Source of the DNA: Haloarcula marismortui ATCC 43049
Lineage (GTDB): Archaea > Halobacteriota > Halobacteria > Halobacteriales > Haloarculaceae
DNA: 64,000 nt
Direction: 5' to 3'
NCBI RefSeq assembly: GCF_000011085.1
Contig: NC_006396.1
Span: 806,001 to 870,000 of the forward strand
Part shown: positions 44,638 to 53,867 of the stretch, one piece after another
How the letters are laid out: each line of letters starts with the position of its first letter
Numbering within the stretch: the stretch's first letter is position 1
The notes under the pieces: model-generated
The model's database searches: none
What the model saw: the letters and a program-made list of their open reading frames with translations, nothing else
Told to the model about the DNA's origin: nothing
Translations under genes and position numbers: made by a program

Positions 44638-45522
44638 ATGATTCCGCTAGATGTGTTTGGGTCGGAATCGGTCGCAGCGGACCTGTTGGAGCAGGTTCGC
44701 TGGCGTGATGGTGTTACCTGTCCTCGCTGCCGTTCTGACCGGACGGTCAGAAACGGCAGCTACAGAGAGTTTCAACGGTATCTCTGTAAGAATTGCGACC
44801 GCACGTTCAACGATAAGACTGGCACAATCTTCGCTCATTCGAAGATTGCGCTCCGACGGTGGCTGTTTTCAATTTACGCGTTTCTCCGGTTTAATACGAG
44901 TCTCCGCCAACTACAGTGCGAAATCGAGGTGACACACAAAACGATGCACCGGCGCATCGAGCGCTTTGCCAGAGCGCTCGATGCGCCTTCCCTCAATCTC
45001 GTCGGCCCGGTCGAAATCGACGAAGTGTACGTCTCTGCCGGGAAGAAAGGCCGCGAGCGCGACCGGGAGTCGCGCTCGCGTGGCCTGTCTACGCGCGGGC
45101 GTGGTTCGTATAGCAGCGACAAGCCACCGATCTTCATCATCGCCGACCGTGGCACCGAACAGCGGTACGTGATTCCAGCGAAAGCCGCAGACGAATCGAC
45201 GATTCGACTCCTGCTGGCCGACCGCCAGCAGGAGTCGCTCACTGTCTATACCGACGGCTTTCGAGCGTACGAACCGCTCGAAGATGACGACGCATTCGAC
45301 CGCGAATACGTCGTCCATGGCGACGGTGAATACGCCGACGATGAGGTGCACGTCAACACCTGCGAGAGCCACGCGTCGCAGGTGCGACGGTGGCTCTCGC
45401 CCCACCGAGGTATCTCCAAAGACAAGCTGACACAGTATCTTAGAGCGTTTCAGCTACGCCGAGAGCTGTTTCGGAAACCCGGCCGAGATGCTCTCAAACA
45501 CGCTGTTCAAGCAACGCTGTGA
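44638..45522 (+). CDS. IS1595-family transposase
   Basis: A 294-residue DDE transposase. An N-terminal zinc ribbon has Cys-28, Cys-31, Cys-50 and Cys-53. The catalytic core shows Asp-128 (VEIDEVY), Asp-206 (YTDGFRAY) and an Asn/Glu/His cluster at 240-245 (HVNTCESH), as in IS1595 proteins. The reading frame is intact, so it may be active. The stop is two bases before the right repeat. It reads away from the CARDB gene. Confidence 0.93.
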   Translation: MIPLDVFGSESVAADLLEQVRWRDGVTCPRCRSDRTVRNGSYREFQRYLCKNCDRTFNDKTGTIFAHSKIALRRWLFSIYAFLRFNTSLRQLQCEIEVTHKTMHRRIERFARALDAPSLNLVGPVEIDEVYVSAGKKGRERDRESRSRGLSTRGRGSYSSDKPPIFIIADRGTEQRYVIPAKAADESTIRLLLADRQQESLTVYTDGFRAYEPLEDDDAFDREYVVHGDGEYADDEVHVNTCESHASQVRRWLSPHRGISKDKLTQYLRAFQLRRELFRKPGRDALKHAVQATL

Positions 45523-45523
45523 A

Positions 45524-45555
45524 ATCAACAATGTGCTACGGATGAGCGAAGGTCC
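45524..45555 (-). repeat. right terminal inverted repeat of the IS
   Basis: Reads GGACCTTCGCTC on the minus strand, matching the left end with six mismatches; it lacks the perfect internal hairpin because two hairpin bases differ. Confidence 0.72.
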
Positions 45556-45842
45556 TATTATCGCGCCCGCCGTCCGCTACTGCCAGTTCTAGTCTAATAA
45601 GGGATGCAGCCAGACATTACAGGTAATGGGCTAGTCACACCACTCCGGCAATACGGCTGTCACGTCGGTATACATATAGTACCTCAAATGACGTCTGTCC
45701 TTTCAATCGTCGCCCAGCACCCGTGGCGCGGTGGCGGCACCGCACGCTGAGCGGACACACAACATCGCAGTTCTGTAGCTATGGGCCACTCACAAGCCGT
45801 ACGGTTACACGGTAGCGATGGGAAAGTCAGGTCGGAACGCTA
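45556..45842. other. intergenic region between the IS and elp3
   Basis: No gene is supported in these 287 bases. A TATA-like tract (45669-45677) precedes a 20-codon open frame at 45688, but the spacing is wrong for a leaderless start and nothing else supports it. Confidence 0.5.
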
Positions 45843-47498
45843 TCAGAGACGCTTGCTCACGTACGGGCCGTCCTGCTTGTACCCCAGTTTCTCCCGGTAG
45901 TACTGCCGGACACCGATGCCGGAAATGACGGCCAGTTTCGGGAAGCCGGCGTCCCGGGCCAGTACCTCCGCTTTCTCCAGCAGTTTCTTTCCGTAGCCTT
46001 TGTGCTGGTGGTCCTCATCGTCACCTTCCTGCCCGACGCCGACGGCGTTGCCGTAGACGTGGAGTTCGCGGACGATTGCGGCGTCCTGTAGCTCCCGGCG
46101 CACCGGGTCGTTGGGGAACCGAAGCCGACAGAAGCCGACGAGGACATCGTTCTCGAAGTCCTCGAAGGAGATGAAGTGTTCCATGCCGCCACAGGCCTCG
46201 TAGGTCATCACGTCGAGTTCGATGTTCTCGGCGACGTCATCGCTGTGTCCGGCCTCCCGACAGCGGATACAGTCACACGTCCAGTCGTGTTCTTCCATCC
46301 GCTTCCAGGCGAGTTGCCGGAGGTTCGACTTCCAGACCCCGCCTTCGATGAAGTCAGCCGGGATGTCCCGCTGGACGCGCTGAAGTCGGGTGTAGCGGGG
46401 AATCATATCCTTGATTTCGGCGACTAACTCGGCGGCCTCGTCGTTGTCCAGCGGGTCGAACTCGTCTTTGCGCCACCAGTCATAGGTGACGGTTCCTTCG
46501 ACGATCAGCGTCGGGTATATTTTGAGGTAGTCCGGCCGCCAGTCGGTCTGCTCGAAGATACGTCGGAAGTCCTCCAGACACATCTCCTTTGACATCCCGG
46601 GCTGGCCCGGCATCATGTGGAAGCCAACTTTGAACCCTGAGTCGCGCAGGCGGCGGTTGGCGTCGATGGAGGCCTGGACGCCGTGACCGCGGTGCATCTC
46701 GCGGTTGATGCGCTCGAAGGTGGTCTGGACGCCCACCTCAACTTTCGTGGCGCCAAGGTCGAGCATCCGGTCGATCTGCTCGGGGTCACACCAGTCGGGC
46801 TTCGTCTCGAACGTCGTGGCGACGTTGCGGACATCGGCGGTCTCGTTCTCAGCGATAACGTCCTCCAGATAGCGGAACTCGTAGTCGTCTTCGGCGAAGC
46901 TCACGTCCTCTGCGGGCGTCGGCTCTCCGTCCACATCGAAGTCATTCATCGCTTCGAGGGCTCGCTTGACGAACCACTCCTGATAGTCGTGGCTCCGGGC
47001 TGTCATCGTCCCGCCCATCACGATGAGTTCGGCCTTATCCACGGGATGGCCGATCTCCCGAAGTTGGTTGAGCCGGAGGGTGACCTGCCCGTACGGGTCG
47101 TAGTCGTTCTGTTCGCCGCGTGCGGCCGCGGGTTCGTGACCGGTGTAGGACTGGGCGGAGGAGAACTCCGAGTCGGGGCCGCCGGGACAGTACAGGCACT
47201 TCCCATGGGGGCACCGCTCTGGCGAGGTCATGATAGCGATGGGGGACACACCCGAGGCGGTCCGAACCGGCTTGCGCTGGAGAACCTCCTCCAGCACCTC
47301 GCGGTGCTCCTGTGGCGCGTAATCGAGCAGTTCGGAGTTTTTCGGCACTTTCGGCGCGGAGTACTCGCGGCAGACATCGATCTTGGCTGATTCGACGTCG
47401 TCGCGCTCGACCTCACCTGCGAGAATCCGGTCGACCAGCTCCGCACACACCTGCTGGAAGGTCTCTGTCTCGTCTGGGTCCGGCGTCTCCGTGCTCAT
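45843..47498 (-). CDS. elp3: Elp3-type tRNA uridine-34 modification enzyme (radical SAM/GNAT)
   Basis: A 551-residue Elp3 protein that modifies the wobble uridine of tRNA (cm5U-type chemistry). The radical-SAM cluster Cys-96, Cys-101 and Cys-104 is in CPHGKCLYC; the GNAT domain with its acetyl-CoA loop (HQHKGYGKKLLEKAE) is at the C-terminus. Length is normal for archaea. It acts alone in archaea, without the other Elongator subunits. It is followed by a region that holds only IS material. Confidence 0.95.
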   Translation of the reverse strand: MSTETPDPDETETFQQVCAELVDRILAGEVERDDVESAKIDVCREYSAPKVPKNSELLDYAPQEHREVLEEVLQRKPVRTASGVSPIAIMTSPERCPHGKCLYCPGGPDSEFSSAQSYTGHEPAAARGEQNDYDPYGQVTLRLNQLREIGHPVDKAELIVMGGTMTARSHDYQEWFVKRALEAMNDFDVDGEPTPAEDVSFAEDDYEFRYLEDVIAENETADVRNVATTFETKPDWCDPEQIDRMLDLGATKVEVGVQTTFERINREMHRGHGVQASIDANRRLRDSGFKVGFHMMPGQPGMSKEMCLEDFRRIFEQTDWRPDYLKIYPTLIVEGTVTYDWWRKDEFDPLDNDEAAELVAEIKDMIPRYTRLQRVQRDIPADFIEGGVWKSNLRQLAWKRMEEHDWTCDCIRCREAGHSDDVAENIELDVMTYEACGGMEHFISFEDFENDVLVGFCRLRFPNDPVRRELQDAAIVRELHVYGNAVGVGQEGDDEDHQHKGYGKKLLEKAEVLARDAGFPKLAVISGIGVRQYYREKLGYKQDGPYVSKRL

Positions 47499-47576
47499 CG
47501 GCGTTGTGCGAAATCGGCGTCTCGGCCGAATAAGCGTGTCGCTCGGGTATCGTCAGCGACGGGGATAGCCGTGGGG

Positions 47577-47584
47577 TTCATTAT
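47577..47584 (+). promoter_or_regulatory. TATA element for the 44-residue CxxC gene
   Basis: TTCATTAT lies 22-29 bases before ATG 47606, consistent with a leaderless start. Confidence 0.45.
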
Positions 47585-47605
47585 CTTGTCACCCCATATC
47601 GAAGT

Positions 47606-47740
47606 ATGAGCGGTGAAACGGACGACACCAAGAGCCTCGACCGGCCGACCTTCCGCGGCTGCGTGTTCTGTTACAGCGCTGAGTGGGCATACTACGGCGC
47701 AAAGAAGGCGGCTAAGTCTGTTTCAGGGGCTAATAAGTAG
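47606..47740 (+). CDS. 44-residue CxxC small protein
   Basis: A short open frame with a well-placed TATA. The protein has one CxxC pair (RGCVFCYSAEWAYYGAKK) after an acidic N-terminus, and a Lys/Ser/Ala-rich tail. A single CxxC is not enough for a zinc finger in one chain, so metal binding would need dimerisation or a partner; a redox role is also possible. I do not recognise a named family. It is divergent from elp3 and precedes the transducer gene by about 370 bases. Confidence 0.6.
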   Translation: MSGETDDTKSLDRPTFRGCVFCYSAEWAYYGAKKAAKSVSGANK

Positions 47741-48106
47741 CACGGCCGGAGTCGCGGTTGGTAGACAGTGCGCAACTGGAAACAGCACATAGACTGTCAG
47801 ATCGTGACTGCAGGTACCTGGCCTCGGTATGTCAGTTGATACTGCCGGATGAGTATTCTGTGTTTGAACGCAGCGTGTGAGTGACGGGTAATACAGCAAC
47901 GCTGGGCTCCAACCACTATTTCCAATCCACTGGTTGCGAGCAATCCATCATACTGCGTCCGCCTGCAAGCATAAACGGGAGCCAGTGTCGGTTACAGGAG
48001 CGGCGCAAAGTTCTTTCAGTGCATGGAGTCCATGGCAATACCGCAGTTCAGGAAATGATAATCTGCGCGAAAAGGTTAATTTGCGGTATCCATACCATGT
48101 GTGCAT
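47741..48106. other. intergenic region upstream of the second transducer
   Basis: This 366-base stretch holds no supported gene. It carries the transducer promoter at its right end (TATA GGTTAATTT at 48074-48082) and a 12-bp palindrome GGTATCCATACC (48085-48096) between the TATA and the ATG. Confidence 0.55.
48085..48096. promoter_or_regulatory. 12-bp inverted repeat in the transducer promoter
   Basis: GGTAT and ATACC arms separated by CC lie just upstream of the start codon, at about -22 to -11. This position would allow a repressor to block initiation. Confidence 0.4.
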
Positions 48107-49999
48107 ATGGCACAGCCAACGGGAGACATTGGGCAGCAAACAGATCGCAATCCAGGCCCAGTCGAGCGGCTAGAAAGCTTCGTATCCTATATCCCGGACG
48201 GGTCTACAATCCCTGATAAACAGTGGCGTAACCGACACCGGAGTGTGGTAGTTGTGACGTTGCTACATATCCCGTTTCTGTTCGGGCTTGGCATCTACAC
48301 CGGGTCAACTCCGATAGCTGAAGCGCAAATCCCTGCTACCGCGCTGCCACGGGTACTGTTACTCTGTGGGGTTGTGTTCGCCCTGTCAGCTGGGAGCCTC
48401 ATCGCTCGCTTCAGGCGGCGTGTCAGGACAATCCTCTCAGTCACGGCGGTGTTTGTGTCGTCACTGGCCCTCGTTCAATTATCCGGCGGCTATATCGAAG
48501 CTCATTTTCATTTCTTTGTCGGGATGGCAATGGTTGCTGTGTACGAAGACTGGGTCCCATTCTTGTGGGGATTGGCGTATGTGGTTCTCACCCACGGGTA
48601 CTTTGGGACCATCGACCCGAGTCGCGTCTATAACCACGCGGCAGCAATTAATAACCCATGGGCGTGGGGGCTCATCCACGGTGGGTTCGTCCTGATGCTG
48701 TGTGTCGCCCTCGTGAACAACTGGGTGTCAACCGAGCGATCACGCGAGAAGTCACAGGAGCGTTTCGAACAAGCCGAACAACGCGCCTCGGAGATTGACG
48801 ACCTTCAGGCCAAACAAGAGGAGATAGAGCGGAAACGCGCAGAGGCAAAGGAAGCCCGCGAGAAGGCGGAGGCAAAAATGCAGGCCGCCGAGCAGCAAAA
48901 CACGGAACTCCAAGAGACAGCCAGCAGATTCAGCGAGGCGATGGCGGCTGCCGCTGACGGTGACCTGACGGTTCGCGTCGACCCCGATGTGGCCGACAAC
49001 GAAGCGATGGCACAGATCGCAGAATCGTTCAACAAGATGATGACGGAGACGGAGTCGGCGATGGAGGAGATACAGACGTTTTCGGAAGAGGTTGCAACGA
49101 CGAGCGACCAGGTCACGGCCGGTGCGAACGAGGCGACCGGAGCCAGCGAGGACATGAGCGAGTCGATTCAGGGCATCGCCAGCGGGGCGGACGAACAACG
49201 GGAGATGCTCGAAACCGTCTCCGACGAGATGACCGATCTGTCGGCGACCGTCGAAGAAGTCGCCGCGTCCGCCGAAACCGTCGCGGAGCGGTCCCGCGAG
49301 ACGGCTGAGATTGCAGACGCGGGCCAGGAGACGGCACAGGAAGCGATAGCGGGCTCCCGTGAGGTCCAGACGGCGATCGACTCGACCGTTGAAAACGTGG
49401 AGCGATTGGACGAGAAGATGGCCGAGATCGGTGACATCGTCGAACTCATCGGCGACATCGCCGAACAGACGAACATGCTGGCCCTGAACGCCAACATCGA
49501 GGCAGCCCGGGCCGGGAACGGATCTGGCGGCGACGGGTTCGCCGTCGTTGCGGACGAGGTCAAACAGCTAGCTGAGGAGACGCAAACCTCGGCAAGCGAA
49601 ATCGAACAGCTCATCGCGGAGACCCAGGCGCAGACCGAAACCACGGTCACGGAGGCACGGGGAGCCAAGGAGGACATGCAAGAGAGTACCGAAGCCGTGG
49701 AAGCTGTCGTCGACACGTTCACGCAAGTGGCTGAAAACGCCGAGGCGACCGACAACGGTATTCAGGAGATCAGCGACACGACCGATGACCAGGCCGCCAC
49801 GACCGAGGAAACGGTGGCGATGGTCGAGGAAGCCGTGGACATCAGTGAGGCGACCGCTGCGGAAACCGAAACCGCGTCGGCGACGGCAGAGGAGCAGGCC
49901 GCGTCCATGTCACAAGTCAGTGCCAGCATCGAATCACTCGCCGACCAATCGGAGCGGCTCCAGACGATGCTGTCGGAGTTCGAGGTCGGTAGCCGCTAG
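48107..49999 (+). CDS. methyl-accepting transducer with polytopic N-terminus and HxH motif
   Basis: A 630-residue transducer. About five to six N-terminal helices cover residues 40-205. One helix carries Glu-131, His-133 and His-135 in the motif EAHFHFF, followed by an acidic/Trp turn (YEDWVPF). This motif recurs in membrane sensors of several bacteria, and it could bind metal, heme or a small ligand; that is inference. A long coiled coil (about 210-275), HAMP-like segment and MCP domain with [18 protein letters not shown] complete it. ATG 48107 is preferred over GTG 48101 because it lies at leaderless distance from GGTTAATTT. Confidence 0.88.
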   Translation: MAQPTGDIGQQTDRNPGPVERLESFVSYIPDGSTIPDKQWRNRHRSVVVVTLLHIPFLFGLGIYTGSTPIAEAQIPATALPRVLLLCGVVFALSAGSLIARFRRRVRTILSVTAVFVSSLALVQLSGGYIEAHFHFFVGMAMVAVYEDWVPFLWGLAYVVLTHGYFGTIDPSRVYNHAAAINNPWAWGLIHGGFVLMLCVALVNNWVSTERSREKSQERFEQAEQRASEIDDLQAKQEEIERKRAEAKEAREKAEAKMQAAEQQNTELQETASRFSEAMAAAADGDLTVRVDPDVADNEAMAQIAESFNKMMTETESAMEEIQTFSEEVATTSDQVTAGANEATGASEDMSESIQGIASGADEQREMLETVSDEMTDLSATVEEVAASAETVAERSRETAEIADAGQETAQEAIAGSREVQTAIDSTVENVERLDEKMAEIGDIVELIGDIAEQTNMLALNANIEAARAGNGSGGDGFAVVADEVKQLAEETQTSASEIEQLIAETQAQTETTVTEARGAKEDMQESTEAVEAVVDTFTQVAENAEATDNGIQEISDTTDDQAATTEETVAMVEEAVDISEATAAETETASATAEEQAASMSQVSASIESLADQSERLQTMLSEFEVGSR

Positions 50000-50003
50000 C
50001 GAC

Positions 50004-50492
50004 TCACTCCTCCCAGTACTCTTTTTCGGCGTTCCTGTCGAGATACGTCGACAGCGTCCGGTCTGCTTTCTCGCCGCCCGGAGGCGACCCGGCGTACAGT
50101 CCGACCATCTCCCGGTCGGGGTAGACAGTGATGTCCGGCTCCTCCATCGTCGAGACCATCAGCAGCCGGAGTTCAGACTCACCGGCTTCGATTTCATGCG
50201 CGCTCTCTTCGCCAGCCGGGAGCGCCACGTAATCGCCCGGTTCCAGCGCGTGTTCGTCGGCCTCGGGGCCGAGCCGGAGCGTTCCCGTTCCGCCACGGAC
50301 GAATATTGCTTCCTCGTTGCCCTCGTGGTAGTGGCGCACCCAGAGCCGCTTGCCCGGCGGGACGGCGTAGAGGCTCGCACCGAGTTGCTCACCCCCGGCG
50401 GCGTCACCGATCTGCTTGCGCTTGAACGTCCGGTCGCCGTGTTCGTGGTCGGTCCAGTCGAGGTCGGCTTCGTTGACGGGGCCGTTGCTCAT
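50004..50492 (-). CDS. cupin-domain protein
   Basis: A 162-residue single-domain cupin. The first cupin motif is present as RHYHEGNEEAIFVRGGTG with the metal-binding His and Glu residues, and the second as PAGEESAHEIEAGESELRLL. Function could be metal-dependent isomerase, dioxygenase or sugar binding; not decidable. It converges on the transducer with only four bases between the stops. Confidence 0.83.
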   Translation of the reverse strand: MSNGPVNEADLDWTDHEHGDRTFKRKQIGDAAGGEQLGASLYAVPPGKRLWVRHYHEGNEEAIFVRGGTGTLRLGPEADEHALEPGDYVALPAGEESAHEIEAGESELRLLMVSTMEEPDITVYPDREMVGLYAGSPPGGEKADRTLSTYLDRNAEKEYWEE

Positions 50493-50532
50493 GCCCGGTC
50501 AGACTGCCGGCAGGGAGAAAAAGTCTGTTGCG

Positions 50533-52713
50533 TTACAGTTCGTCGGCCAGCACGTCGAGCGTGGCGTCGAGGACAGCCGGGCGCTCGCCAGCCAGATAGC
50601 GGATGGTCCCCTCGCGGACGCTCCGTGTCGCGACGCCGCCTTCGGGAACTCGCTCGCTGACCTCGTTGACTAGCTCGTGCAGGTCCAGATCACCGTTGGC
50701 ACGGACGTACATCGTGTCCGTTGAGATGCCGAGCACGGCGTCACTCTCGTCGCGGACATCCCGGTGGAGTTCGTCGAGCAGGAGCGACTCCGGCGGGAAC
50801 TCGTACTGGTGAGTGAACGCGTCCGTGTCGAGCACGGCGATGTCAACGCCGTCAACAGTCCGGTGGTCAAGGTTGGCTCGAGCGGTGGACACCTCTTCGT
50901 CAACCTTCTCGCGGAACTGCTCGGCGATGTGGCCGGCCAGGCCGCCCACGTCTTCCTCGTCGTCGCCGAACACGAGGTCGGTGATGAGTTCGCGCTTGTC
51001 CTCGTAGGACTGGTAGTGGGCTTCGAGGGCGACAGCTTCGCGGAGTTCCGACACCGCAGTCTCGTCGTAGCCGGCCCCGCTGGCGGCGTCGATGTACGGC
51101 TCGGGGATATCCTCCCAGAAGCTCACGGCCGGGAGGTGTTGCAGGTCGTCGCGAACGTCCTCGTTGACGTGTGCGGCGACGTTGGCCGCGAGCGCCGTCG
51201 AGGTGGTCTCGGAAACGGCGTCAGCCGAGGGCGAGACGACGGCGTCGACTGTGTCGACGACTGCGCCGTCAACGTCGATGTCGTCGATGACGACGCTCGG
51301 CGCGCCGTAGACGTTCAGCAGGTCGAAGCCGTCGAGGCTCTCGCGCGTGCCGCCGGCGGCGACGAAGACGAACAGCGGGAGCTTCTCCTCGTGGCGCTCT
51401 CGGTTGTCGAGCATCGTCGTCGTGTCCTTCGTTGCGTCGTCCATGTCGTAGACGCCGCCCTCGATAGGTCGCCGGTCGAAGTAGTGATACTTCGCGTCGG
51501 CGCGGCGGTGCTGCTCGGTGACGAGCGGGAGCGCCGCCCGTTCGAGCGCGCTGCCGGCGAGGTAGCCGTCGGCAGTGTTAGCGTGGCGGACGATGACCGG
51601 TCGGTCGGTCAGCACTGCTTTCCGGATCTGGGTCGCCGCCTCGACCAGTTCATCGGAGAGGGCCGCGACCGCCGTGTCTTCGGCGAGCGGGTCGGCCGTG
51701 TCGGGTCGGGCCTCATCATCGAGCGCGTCGGCGAGCCGCTGTTCGACTTCTTCGCGCTCTTCTGCTTCGAGCACGTCGAGGTCCTCGGTCTCGACCTGCA
51801 GTTCGCCACGTCGCTCACGGACGTCGCCCGACAGTCGAATGTAGTCGTCTTCTTCGACTTCGGGGTAAGCGCGGACACCCGCTTCGACGAAGGCCGCGCA
51901 ATCGACAGTGCCGGTCTCGTCCTGCAGTTCGAACACTGTCGGCCCGGAGGTCTGTCGGATGCCGACGACTTCGCCTTCCAGCCGAACGTCCGCACCGACG
52001 TGGTCGTCAAGGTCGCCGATAGCCGCGGCGACCGGTTCATCGGTCGTCTCGTCTGACTGGCTTGCCTCGCTCTCTGCGTCGGCTTCCTCGTCAGACTCGG
52101 TCATGACGGCGGTGTTCGACCCACTGTCGTTGCCGCCAACGGACGCAGTGCCCTCGACGCGGTCGTCGTCGCTGGCTCGGCTGACAGCACCAGCGCTTGT
52201 GGAACTCTCGGAGTCAGGCTGGCTTGCGCCGGAGTCGTCGTCCGCACTCGACTCGTCGTCACTCTGGCTTGTTGACTCGTCGGCTGTCGATTCAGGCGCT
52301 GCTTCCTCGTCCACCTCGTCGTCTTCGTTCTCAAGCAGGACGGAATGGCCGATTTCCGGGTCGTCTACGAGGACGCCGCGGAACTCGCGTTCGGACTGGC
52401 GGATCGACCAGCCGAGGTCGACGTTGCCGTTGTCCCGTACGTTCTTGACCTGGACGTAGACGGTGTCGCCCGAGTCCCAGTCGAGGGAATCGAGCCGCTG
52501 GTCCAGTTCGCTCCGGTGGAGCAGCCCCGTTACGCTGTCGCCGATGTCGACGAACACGCCGAACTCGGCGAAGCCGTCAACACTGCCGCGGTAGTAGCGG
52601 TCGACCGATAGCTGGTCGGCACGCGAGCCACGGAACTCGAACAGGGCGTCCTCCTCGTGGAGGTCACAGATGCGTCCTTCGACAGATTTGCCGCAGATGA
52701 TACACGAACCCAT
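50533..52713 (-). CDS. RecJ-like (DHH-superfamily) protein with zinc, S1 and OB domains
   Basis: A 726-residue protein. Order: N-terminal four-Cys/His-type finger (CIICGKSVEGRICDLH), S1 domain (FGVFVDIGDSVTGLLHRSEL), acidic disordered linker (about 135-230), OB domain (VGADVRLEGEVVG), then DHH-superfamily phosphoesterase fold. The RecJ motif I is altered (RHANTADGYL in place of HxDxDG) and the DHH triad position reads VIDDIDVDG, so nuclease activity may be lost, similar to Cdc45-like members. ATG 52713 is used; the TTG at 52725 is not. Confidence 0.8.
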   Translation of the reverse strand: MGSCIICGKSVEGRICDLHEEDALFEFRGSRADQLSVDRYYRGSVDGFAEFGVFVDIGDSVTGLLHRSELDQRLDSLDWDSGDTVYVQVKNVRDNGNVDLGWSIRQSEREFRGVLVDDPEIGHSVLLENEDDEVDEEAAPESTADESTSQSDDESSADDDSGASQPDSESSTSAGAVSRASDDDRVEGTASVGGNDSGSNTAVMTESDEEADAESEASQSDETTDEPVAAAIGDLDDHVGADVRLEGEVVGIRQTSGPTVFELQDETGTVDCAAFVEAGVRAYPEVEEDDYIRLSGDVRERRGELQVETEDLDVLEAEEREEVEQRLADALDDEARPDTADPLAEDTAVAALSDELVEAATQIRKAVLTDRPVIVRHANTADGYLAGSALERAALPLVTEQHRRADAKYHYFDRRPIEGGVYDMDDATKDTTTMLDNRERHEEKLPLFVFVAAGGTRESLDGFDLLNVYGAPSVVIDDIDVDGAVVDTVDAVVSPSADAVSETTSTALAANVAAHVNEDVRDDLQHLPAVSFWEDIPEPYIDAASGAGYDETAVSELREAVALEAHYQSYEDKRELITDLVFGDDEEDVGGLAGHIAEQFREKVDEEVSTARANLDHRTVDGVDIAVLDTDAFTHQYEFPPESLLLDELHRDVRDESDAVLGISTDTMYVRANGDLDLHELVNEVSERVPEGGVATRSVREGTIRYLAGERPAVLDATLDVLADEL

Positions 52714-52777
52714 TACACGGTGCAAGCATGTCGGGCCTAAAACGGTTGTCGAATTCCGGACGAGCCAAACGGGATCT

Positions 52778-53041
52778 CTATTCGAACATCTCGCTTTCCT
52801 CTTCGAGTAGCTCTAGCCCTGAAGCGACGGCTTTCGCCTGTTCCGGGAACAGGGCGACCTCGATTTCGCTTCCCTGTTCGTCTTCGAAGGCAATTTTCAC
52901 GCGCTTGTCGCCGTATTCGCGAACGTCGACGCCGTCCACGTCGTACATCTTGATCGTCGCTTCCTTGTTTGAGGGGCCGACGCTCTTGAACGCTCCATCC
53001 TTGAGTTCCAGCATGAACTGGTCGATATCAATACTGAGCAT
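52778..53041 (-). CDS. small conserved protein of unknown function
   Basis: An 87-residue, mostly beta/alpha soluble protein with DGAFKSVGPSNKEATIKMYDVDG in the middle and a Glu-rich C-terminus. I do not recognise the family. ATG 53041 is preferred over the in-frame GTG 53056 because a GTTTTAG element (53068-53074) lies 27-33 bases upstream. It is a separate unit from the RecJ-like gene. Confidence 0.65.
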   Translation of the reverse strand: MLSIDIDQFMLELKDGAFKSVGPSNKEATIKMYDVDGVDVREYGDKRVKIAFEDEQGSEIEVALFPEQAKAVASGLELLEEESEMFE

Positions 53042-53067
53042 CGTGCGGAAACGCACGCCGCCGGACC

Positions 53068-53074
53068 CTAAAAC
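53068..53074 (-). promoter_or_regulatory. TATA element for the 87-residue gene
   Basis: Minus-strand GTTTTAG lies 27-33 bases before ATG 53041 and overlaps the 3' end of the next membrane gene upstream. Confidence 0.45.
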
Positions 53075-53700
53075 CCGTAGTTAGCGGCCAGCACCGAGAG
53101 GGCCTGGAAGCCACGGAAGCCGTAGCCGAAAATAATCGCGGCGGGGATGGCCCCGACGATTGCAGCCACCGGGAGCCTGACGTTGTGGACGACAGCGGTC
53201 CCGATCAGGTACAGCCCTGCGCCCCAGGCGGTGACGAGCACCCGGACCTCTGCGCTCGGCAGACCCGCCAGCAGACAGGGGGCCATCGCGTAGCACATCA
53301 CCTGCACAGTCTCACTGACGCCGCCGCGGTCCGACGCGACGGGGAGCAACAGCAGCGTCTGCAACGCCGCCGTCAGATGTACCGTTGCCGGCGTGACGAA
53401 CACGAGGATAGCAAACAGCGCCAGTACCGCAACGCCGGGCGAGAACCCGCCGATAGCGGGGTAATCGAACGGCCCTGTCGAAAGTAGCCCCCGCTCGGCC
53501 AGATTGACGACGGCATAGCGGCTCACCTCCTCGAAGAGGACAACCGTCGCCGCAAACACCAGCCCCGGAGCCTGGTCGCCCGGCGCGACGCCGGTGCGGA
53601 AAAAGCGCCGCGGACGCCGTAGTATCTCGACCCACGCGCGAACCAGCGCGGTTGGCCCCCGGTCCCGGCCACCGGTCGGATTCTCGACCCACTGAGTCAC
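53068..53700 (-). CDS. Yip1/DUF1282-like membrane protein
   Basis: A 210-residue membrane protein with about five helices; an amphipathic N-terminus (LVRAWVEILRRPRRFF) precedes the helices, as in Yip1-family haloarchaeal proteins. Function unknown. GTG 53700 is chosen; an upstream in-frame TTG (53709) is less likely. Its 3' end contains the TATA of the next gene. Confidence 0.75.
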   Translation of the reverse strand: MTQWVENPTGGRDRGPTALVRAWVEILRRPRRFFRTGVAPGDQAPGLVFAATVVLFEEVSRYAVVNLAERGLLSTGPFDYPAIGGFSPGVAVLALFAILVFVTPATVHLTAALQTLLLLPVASDRGGVSETVQVMCYAMAPCLLAGLPSAEVRVLVTAWGAGLYLIGTAVVHNVRLPVAAIVGAIPAAIIFGYGFRGFQALSVLAANYGF

Positions 53701-53750
53701 GACCGTCAATAAGACGTGGGTCGGTTTGACCGTTTCCTTCTCTCGGTCAG

Positions 53751-53867
53751 CGGCCGCTCACGGCTCGGACACCCACGGCGGTCCTCGCGGCTAATCGTCC
53801 GCTCCTTCGAACCGGCCGCTCACAGTTCGGACACGCAGAGTGGTCCTCACGGCTAATCATCCGCTCC
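53751..53867. repeat. tandem direct repeat of 55 bp, 62-bp period
   Basis: Copy A (53751-53805) and copy B (53813-53867) match at 47 of 55 positions. Copy B contains the last codons and stop of the FMN reductase gene; copy A lies immediately downstream of it. This looks like a small duplication of the gene's 3' end. Confidence 0.85.

Larger units (their letters stand above)
44541..45555 (+). mobile_element. IS1595-family insertion sequence, about 1015 bp
   Basis: One transposase gene is bounded by imperfect terminal inverted repeats. The left repeat (44541-44572) and the right repeat (45524-45555) match at 26 of 32 positions after reverse complementing. The size and the transposase architecture fit the ISH4-type branch of IS1595. 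The 8 bases outside the left end (CCAAGTAA) and outside the right end (TATTATCG) differ, so no target-site duplication is visible; an old insertion or a recombined one could explain this. The left end has a perfect 7-bp hairpin. Confidence 0.82.

Noticed and set aside
44533-45563. Target-site duplication around the IS
   Set aside because: The eight flanking bases on the two sides do not match, so no duplication can be claimed.
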